This document shows, piece by piece, positions 57,801 to 62,000 of a DNA stretch of 62,000 nucleotides; the first letter of the stretch is position 1, and the number at the start of each line of letters is the position of its first letter. The stretch covers positions 29,625 to 91,624 of the forward strand of contig NMRA01000190.1 in the NCBI GenBank assembly GCA_002633005.1, written 5' to 3'. Both the position numbers and the translations under genes were made by a program. Source of the DNA: Phoronis australis (Eukaryota > Phoronida > Phoronidae). The notes under the pieces are model-generated. The model did no database searches. It was not told where the DNA came from and saw only the letters and a program-made list of their open reading frames with translations.

Positions 57801-60800
57801 AGGAAAATTAGTAAGGTGGCTACGTCATTCTGCAATTACAATTTTGCTGCCAATAACGGTTATTACCAATAATTTTTGCTGTTCACAGAACTCGATCACC
57901 ATCATGATGGGGAAACAGTATTTTGTCCGATTACTTTTGTCGTGTACTGTATTATGAAATGAGAGTTTCCTTATTGTTCGTTTTGTTGATAAATTTTAAG
58001 ATTTTAATCTTGAAATTGTCCATCTTGTTGTTTGTACTAAGTAGGTTAAGAATTACTGTAATGACCTGAAGAGGTCGCCGTCTGAAATGCATTGCTCATT
58101 TTGTTTCAGATTTCAACTCTCCAATTTGTGCTTTTTAGTAATTATTTCTTGCTTGCTCATGTGTTGCCATTCAATGTTCAATGCTTCTTGTGGTATGACT
58201 GAAAATTGTAAATTCTTTTGTGCTGCCTAAAAACAACATCAAAATATACCCTTGAAATTTTGTTCACGATGAAGTGACCATTTCTTTTGCCATATGTAAG
58301 TGCAGGTAACTATACGACTGAATTAGCCAATTGCTGACGTCACATTTACATGTAAGCAGCAGTGAAAACGAAATGCAAATTGAGGAAATTGATCTCATAG
58401 CTTTTGTTGTTTCTAATCTATTTAGACCAGTCCACCAGAGCCTCCTAGTGAGCAAACTGAGCAACCCGCGGCACAAGAAGAAGTAGTAGTTGTAAGAACA
58501 CATTGATGTTTACTGTCTTTGGACTTGTTGCCTTAGTAAACGCTAACGCAGACACTATACCTTGTTTTCAGAGTCACCTCTATAGCTCTCCTGCTATCAC
58601 CATTTCACTCTCTCTGTCTTAATGTTTTGTGATGTCCACTAAACACATCCTGTCAGTGAGTGTTGATTACCTGTCACAATCCTCTAAGTTAATGGATATT
58701 GATGTTCTTCACTTGATGGAGGTTAAAGGTCATAAAATTGTGTTTATAATGCTTGTTGTTCAGCACAATGCAAAACCTTCCAGGACTTTTGGGGAAAGAA
58801 TGCTCTGCACAGTGGTTGAATGTTTTGTTGTCATGTGTATTCAATCTGTCACAATGTCCTCGGGGTCAACTTCAATAATGCTAGTGCCTCACTAGAAAAG
58901 CAAGATTTCACCAGATTCTGCAAAATGTCACTGTTGGAGTATGTGATTTTGGCTAAATTATTGTTGCCAAGAGACAGCTAGTAAACTCTACTCTGACATA
59001 GCCCTAGTGTCTGATGTCAAAGCAGGGTTAAGTTTTGCAGAGGCACGAATTTCACTAAGGAAGCTAAGGTGATTCATGTGCTTTGCTTACAATACACAAC
59101 AGTATCTCACGAAGTATTGCGTGATCTTTCGCGAAATCCTCACTTATACGGAACGCACTGCAGGCATTCGCAAAAGACCTGTCATAGTAGGGAGAAAAAA
59201 TTCTGCACTGCATTGAGTTACCGCCAGTGCTAATTTCTGTCTCGCACAATATTTTTTGTGAGAAAGTAAGGTGTAAAATTACGTCATTAATCTTGATGAA
59301 AAACGGGTTTAACAGCTTTGACCAAATATTTAACCAAGTACTAACTGTGTACCTTGAAGACAGCTTGGGTCATGATCCTGAATATTGGAGACTGTATTTG
59401 TGATGCACATGGAAGCATTACAATCTTTGACATTCTACTGAATGCAAGGGTTTAGAATAACACTAGATCCAAAGTATGTAATGCACAGATGTCTGCAAGC
59501 TGTTTCCACTCCCTCTATGCTAACCTAACAATGCACCCTGCATGAGTGGAGGTGAAATGCCACCATTACTCACTTGTTGCCACCAATGGCAACAGTTTGA
59601 AGATAATGCTTAGCCTGGGAAACCTTGTTTTTATGTGAACATTGTAGTACAATGAAAATGCTGATGAGTTAATGTTATCTTTGTTTCAAATGGCCAACAG
59701 CAGTAACACTAAAGTTTTGACTGTGAAATATACACTGGGTTTTGGTTTTAAGCCGAATTTTACCCCGTTTTGCTGGCTGGAAAACGTAAATCGAATTAAA
59801 CCATTTAATCTCATAAATTGCTCTCATGATATTCCTTACCATGATATGTTTCTGTTTCTAACAAGACCAGTGAAACCAACGACGACTTTAGCAAATGCTT
59901 AAGATTTTATTGGCTTTGGCCAACTGTAAAATTGCAAAGTCGAAAGTGACACATTTACTCATTCTCGGCCTAGCTCAGTCGGCAACTATTCAACATCGCA
60001 TGAGTGTGCTAATGATTTTAAACACCAAAGCGCTCTGGTTAAGAATTCAACGCTGACATCCAAACAGCGGAGAAGTGCCCCTTTAAATGTTCTCAGCTGT
60101 ATCATCTAGGTAAAGTGCCGCAGCTCGTCTTATCAAATTTAAAGTATGTCAGAGATAGCATAACAGGATTTAGTGTACCTGTTCTGTGAAACGTTATCAA
60201 ATCCAGGTTTTATCTCTGACTAACTATCATCTCCAGGTAGGTTGTGTTTGTTCCTAGTCGGTGTTTACCATTGTGTGCTATTGAGCTCATCATGCTTGCC
60301 CTTTGTAGACACCAGCAGAGACCTCTGTTGAGCAGCCACCAGATGCAGAAGTTGCTACAGTAAGACTCTATGTTTGCACCTATGTTCAGCACCCCTGTCC
60401 AACCATCTGTTCATGTCTGTGGGTCTCTTCTCATTCCTTACACTGCGGTAGCTTTCAAAGCTTTAAGCTGCTCGTCTGGTCAAAAAACGAAATATACAGT
60501 TTGTTCTGGTCTTTACCTGACTAATAATGAGATGTGTTCTCACTGATGTAAGAAGGCGCCCACCCTCATCAATTTCGTCAGTGAAGTTCTGAAAGCTTTT
60601 GCAATCTTGTTGGCAGTTTCCACGGTGTGGTTTCCTAATTTGACAATTTAAACAAAACATGGATTTGAAAACTAATTTGATGGGAATATATTAATAATCA
60701 AGGGTTGTAGTAACCTAAATGGACACCGATTAATCTTACATGTTGTTGTGTAGAATATGTTCAACTCTTCTTTTGCACCACACAAGTTTGCATATTGGTT

Positions 60801-62000
60801 TATGCGTTTCACCTGCTCAATTTGTAAACATAGACTGATTTGTCTGACTTTTTGTTTCTCAAAGTTTTTTGAAATCACAAATTGGAACTCTCAGCTCAGT
60901 CACATGTCTTAAGTTTAGTTCCATCTCTGTTAATTTGCATTTAACAACGTTTTGGTTTGTGTCATCGTTAATCATAGACAGCAGAGGCGACACCTGTATC
61001 ATGTGCTAATCTTCTGGGGTTGGTATTCGAATGGTAAATTCTGGTACCTTTTGTACTGCCTAACTGTACAAAGGAGAATGCTTAACCATTAAAAAGCTTT
61101 TTAATGCATCCCTTTAATAAAATTCTTGGTGTTGTAAGTATTTTGGCAATGGTGTAGGAAGTGTGATATTGTAGAATTCATGCTCTACGACACAAAGACC
61201 AAAAGCACATGCTGGCACTGCTGAAGTGAATGAGGAGGTGGCTTGTATACATAGCCACTGACCTGATCTGTTGGGAATATACAGAGTTGGGACTTAACAT
61301 CTGTGTGAACGCTGTATTCAGTTGTATTCGCATTCTTTGAAAACGAAGTGTAGAAAAGGCATTGAAGAAAGTAGGATTTGTGGAATGGAGCGTTGTATTC
61401 CATTGAACAGTCGTAGACCAGGGTCTTTGTAATGCGATTGAACTGTGTACTGACGTCTATGTGGACAAATCAGGATAAAAATGTTTACATACTGTGTCCT
61501 AAACTAAAGACTGTTTATGGTACTTGTGCATTGTACTCGCACCATGTTAACTGTCTTGTCCTCGTTTCCCCGTTTCACATGAGCATAACTTGGCTGAAAA
61601 TTACTAACATGGTCAGATTAGCGAGTGGGATTTCCGTGGAGTTATGTATAATGGTAAAATACTTGGACCATGCAAACAGAAAGTCGTTTGTTTGATTATG
61701 AGATAACCAGCTGCTGCCCATGGTACCACAGGTTGTATCCTGAAACAGGGTGATGTCATATCACACTGAGGATGTTTGTTGTCATTTCAGCATTTGTTAT
61801 TAGGAAACTGTCCCTCTCGTGTGTGTTAGCTTATCCACGAGAATGTATATCCTCCACTGGAAATTCCCCTTGTTGTGATTGTTGAAGATCACCTTTGGAG
61901 ACACTGATGTTCCCTAATGTGAGTTGCAAGGATATTGTGCTTGTCTTGTCTTTCTTTCATTGATTAATGATGGCTGTTTGCCCCTACTCACTCTTGTTTT
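29547..62000 (+). CDS. NHERF1: NHERF-type PDZ scaffold gene, 5' part (runs off the window)
   Basis: Six exons are recognised: 29547-29928, 49267-49364, 54119-54184, 56376-56429, 58426-58491 and 60309-60359, joined in frame to about 239 residues. NHERF proteins tether ezrin/radixin/moesin and membrane transporters or receptors under the apical membrane. They have two PDZ domains and a C-terminal ezrin-binding tail. Only PDZ1 and the linker are visible. PDZ1 is NHERF-like throughout (GYGFNLHAEKGK, SPAE, GDRIVEVDGVNI, RLLVL). The linker is built of short Pro/Glu/Val-rich exons. PDZ2 and the tail must lie beyond 62000 if the assignment holds. Whether this is closer to NHERF1 or NHERF2 cannot be decided. 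A PDZK1-like family member is the main alternative. Confidence 0.85.
31110..31290 (+). repeat. Dispersed repeat, copy 1 (sister 36425-36540)
   Basis: CAGCAGTGT, ACTGGAATTA, AAATTCAAGTAT and AAGTCCATGTCCATA occur in the same order in both copies. Confidence 0.6.
31336..32364. mobile_element. DNA element with 26-bp terminal inverted repeats
   Basis: Left GTACTGTATTCGCCCTAATA and right, inverted, GTACCGTATTCACCCTAATA. The ends agree at 24 of 26 positions including the following AGCACC. The interior (1 kb) has no long frame, so it is non-autonomous. A related copy reaches 45913. Confidence 0.85.
33019..33160 (-). mobile_element. Half copy of the TATGAAC-motif element
   Basis: The reverse complement of the right half of 40164-41003: CATACTGACTTAACTCC, GTCTGAGTGGAGC and CTTCGGTAGTTAA are shared. 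Confidence 0.65.
33162..33289. mobile_element. Fragment of the CAGGGGCGGAT element family
   Basis: Shares GCCATAGCCCCCCTAAAATT and CAGATGTCATTTGGCAGT with the element at 27620. It ends TCCTGGATCCACCCCTG, an inverted terminus. Confidence 0.6.
33820..33865. repeat. (TA)n microsatellite
   Basis: An AT dinucleotide run with interruptions, passing into TTATTATT. Confidence 0.9.
34919..35411. mobile_element. MITE with about 55-bp terminal inverted repeats
   Basis: Left AGTGCCGTTCACACACATAC...GTTACTCGTGGAATGAGTT matches the inverted right end ...GGATGGCACTCT. The interior contains the CA microsatellite. An inverted copy of 34990-35078 also lies just outside at 35640-35737. Confidence 0.7.
35067..35112. 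repeat. (CACG)n/(CA)n microsatellite
   Basis: Tetranucleotide CACG units, then CA, then TA, inside the MITE at 34919-35411. Confidence 0.9.
35640..35737 (-). repeat. Inverted copy of 34990-35078
   Basis: Read in reverse: AGTTCCATCTACACACAGC, CCCTAGAACA, GTGCAACTTA, as in the left arm of the MITE. Confidence 0.6.
35865..35975. mobile_element. Short MITE of the CAGTGGCGGAT family
   Basis: About 110 bp from GAGGGGCGGATCCAG to CTAAATCCGCCACTG, containing GGGGGCCATGGCCCC as in the 27620 element. Confidence 0.65.
36425..36540 (+). repeat. Dispersed repeat, copy 2
   Basis: Direct-orientation match to 31110-31290, spanning about 85 bp of clear similarity. Confidence 0.6.
40164..41003. mobile_element. 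TATGAAC-motif element, fullest copy
   Basis: The left end GGCTTTCATACTAACGTCGA and right end GTTAAGTCGGTATGAAAAGGCC form imperfect inverted termini. GTATGAACG-type motifs recur near both ends. A 31-35 bp tandem duplication (GTTAACTACGGAAGTTG) sits at 40863-40931. Confidence 0.65.
41648..41857. repeat. 103-bp tandem duplication
   Basis: Units 41648-41750 and 41751-41854 are nearly identical; only a few substitutions and one inserted base separate them, so the event is recent. Confidence 0.95.
43005..43385. mobile_element. Probable MITE related to 34919-35411
   Basis: The right end GTGTGAATGGCACTCTAG matches GTGTGGATGGCACTCTAT of the other element. GCAAATTG-type motifs appear in both orientations inside. 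The left end (TTTAGACATCAAC) is less clear. Confidence 0.4.
44877..45770. other. Assembly gap 2
   Basis: 894 N, bordered on the right by a copy of the element at 31336. Confidence 0.99.
45776..45913 (-). mobile_element. Partial copy of the 31336-32364 element
   Basis: Read in reverse: TACTGTATTGGCTCTAATAA, TTCTTATTGTAGCC, CAGTTGAAA and AAATCGGAAGCTA, in the order seen from 31337 to 31460. The rest probably lies in the gap. Confidence 0.7.
46401..46515. repeat. Two-unit tandem repeat (54 and 61 bp)
   Basis: TCATGATGTCTACAACTTGG then CACTGTATGTGCCAGTACAC occurs twice. The second unit has a 7-bp insertion. Confidence 0.9.
47324..47779. mobile_element. TATGAAC-motif element, second copy
   Basis: Collinear with 40164-41003 but shorter: TACTAGCGTCGACACGTCGA, GGTCCTAGATCGAAGTTAAC, and closing AAGTATGAATGGGCC. 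Confidence 0.65.
49267..49364 (+). CDS. NHERF1: NHERF exon 2, acidic/alanine-rich linker
   Basis: The acceptor is TTTTGTTGCAG and the donor GTAATT; 98 nt. It enters in phase 1, matching exon 1, and leaves in phase 0. It reads EAPPVNGEVPKDTEPEV, then AAATAAVEVSEVASEK. Composition and phase fit a disordered inter-domain linker. The 19.3-kb intron before it is the largest in the window. Confidence 0.85.
50177..50212 (+). CDS. Possible alternative last exon (acidic tail)
   Basis: Following CACGAAAACAG, the phase-0 frame reads DDGEDDDDEGV then TAA. Spliced to exon 2 (phase 0), it would end the protein after PDZ1 with an acidic tail. The acceptor is only moderate and no clear AATAAA was found nearby. 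Confidence 0.25.
   Translation, partial: DDGEDDDDEGV
51804..52306. mobile_element. 503-bp non-autonomous DNA transposon with 6-bp TSD
   Basis: Ends CAGGGCTTGGAAT and ATTCCAAGCCCTG are perfect 13-bp inverted repeats. The flanks are identical TTGTTT (51798-51803 and 52307-52312). TTTCCGC motifs cluster just inside both ends, as transposase-binding subterminal repeats do in hAT-like elements. The 134-codon frame (51854-52258) shows no transposase motif. Confidence 0.85.
52319..53620. repeat. Diverged repeated modules in NHERF intron 2
   Basis: Segments near 52340, 52870 and 53020 each resemble TTTTCATAAA..TGG followed by TATT.CTRTTAAGGAGAC and a CTRTCCGCC-type phrase. Similarity is weak and by eye. 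Confidence 0.3.
54119..54184 (+). CDS. NHERF1: NHERF linker cassette exon 3 (66 nt, phase 0-0)
   Basis: The acceptor is TGTACTTGTAG and the donor GTAAGC. The 22 codons read SADGHDEPAKQTTVTF then HEEVTF. It is a multiple of three with phase 0 on both sides, so it can be skipped or included without shifting the frame. Confidence 0.8.
54185..56375 (+). other. NHERF intron 3
   Basis: GT-AG, 2.2 kb. It contains an exon-like segment at 55837-55878 in the wrong phase (see findings) and one GGTAAAATYTC family end at 54556. Confidence 0.7.
56376..56429 (+). CDS. NHERF1: NHERF linker cassette exon 4 (54 nt, phase 0-0)
   Basis: The acceptor is TTTTTGCTCCAG and the donor GTAAGG. The 18 codons read LPDPPAPTEPEEPPVVED, strongly proline/glutamate-rich. 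It is symmetric and in frame with the neighbouring exons. Confidence 0.8.
56430..58425 (+). other. NHERF intron 4
   Basis: GT-AG, 2.0 kb; no other feature seen. Confidence 0.7.
58426..58491 (+). CDS. NHERF1: NHERF linker cassette exon 5 (66 nt, phase 0-0)
   Basis: The acceptor is TCTAATCTATTTAG and the donor GTAAGA. The 22 codons read TSPPEPPSEQTEQP then AAQEEVVV. It resembles exon 4 in its PP-E-PP core and its closing acidic-valine run. Confidence 0.8.
58492..60308 (+). other. NHERF intron 5
   Basis: GT-AG, 1.8 kb; carries SINE-like copy 2. Confidence 0.7.
59755..60060 (+). repeat. SINE-like repeat, copy 2
   Basis: Direct-orientation homologue of 23700-24010, with A-box TAGCTCAGTCGG at 59971-59982. 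The copies differ at many positions, so the insertion is old. Confidence 0.5.
60309..60359 (+). CDS. NHERF1: NHERF linker cassette exon 6 (51 nt, phase 0-0)
   Basis: The acceptor is TGCCCTTTGTAG and the donor GTAAGA. The 17 codons read TPAETSVEQPPDAEVAT. It has the same symmetric phase and composition as exons 3-5. It is the last exon I can support with confidence before the window end. Confidence 0.78.
60360..62000 (+). other. NHERF intron sequence to window end
   Basis: Apart from the microexon candidate at 60978, no exon with fitting phase is seen. PDZ2 is not present here. Confidence 0.5.
60978..60995 (+). CDS. Possible 18-nt microexon of the NHERF linker
   Basis: After a pyrimidine/GT-rich stretch ending TTAATCATAG, six codons read TAEATP, followed by GTATCA as a weak donor. 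Phase 0 on both sides and the composition match the preceding cassettes. The donor is poor, so this is only a candidate. Confidence 0.3.

Overview
The window is nuclear DNA from an animal, most likely a marine invertebrate. It has spliced genes with GT-AG introns, two long assembly gaps (27732-28583 and 44877-45770), AT-rich introns, and many decayed transposable elements. Nothing is bacterial: there are no operons, ribosome binding sites or CRISPR arrays. Most of the short open frames are chance frames in introns or repeats. The species cannot be fixed from the sequence alone.

Two host genes can be assembled exon by exon. The first, on the minus strand (24809 down to 13914), is a complete seven-exon gene for a dimeric dihydrodiol dehydrogenase (DHDH, Gfo/Idh/MocA family). 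It gives 333 residues, and the catalytic Lys97, Asp176 and Tyr180 fall at the family positions. The second, on the plus strand from 29547 to past the window end, is an NHERF-type scaffold gene. Its first coding exon holds a complete class I PDZ domain. After a 19.3-kb intron come five short exons coding a Pro/Glu/Val-rich, probably disordered linker. Four of these (66, 54, 66 and 51 nt) are multiples of three with phase 0 at both ends, spaced about 2 kb apart. A second PDZ domain and an ezrin-binding tail would be expected beyond the window.

Region by region: 1-8.5 kb is a graveyard of mobile elements (a piggyBac-like transposase fragment, two LINE reverse-transcriptase remnants, a foldback element). 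8.5-11.7 kb holds a 590-bp tandem duplication with an N at its junction, then a repeat whose sister copy lies at 26.1-27.6 kb. 11.7-13.9 kb is the downstream flank of DHDH, with a 24-bp tandem repeat. 13.9-24.8 kb is DHDH. 24.8-28.9 kb is intergenic: a THAP-like fragment, the second repeat copy, and an element with CAGTGGCGGAT ends containing gap 1. 28.9-29.5 kb is the GC-richer NHERF promoter region. 29.5-62 kb is the NHERF gene, whose first intron contains at least eight non-autonomous elements.

No new enzymatic system was found. The most interesting points are the serial in-frame cassette exons of the NHERF linker with several candidate extra exons around them, and a set of small non-autonomous transposon families with clear terminal inverted repeats.
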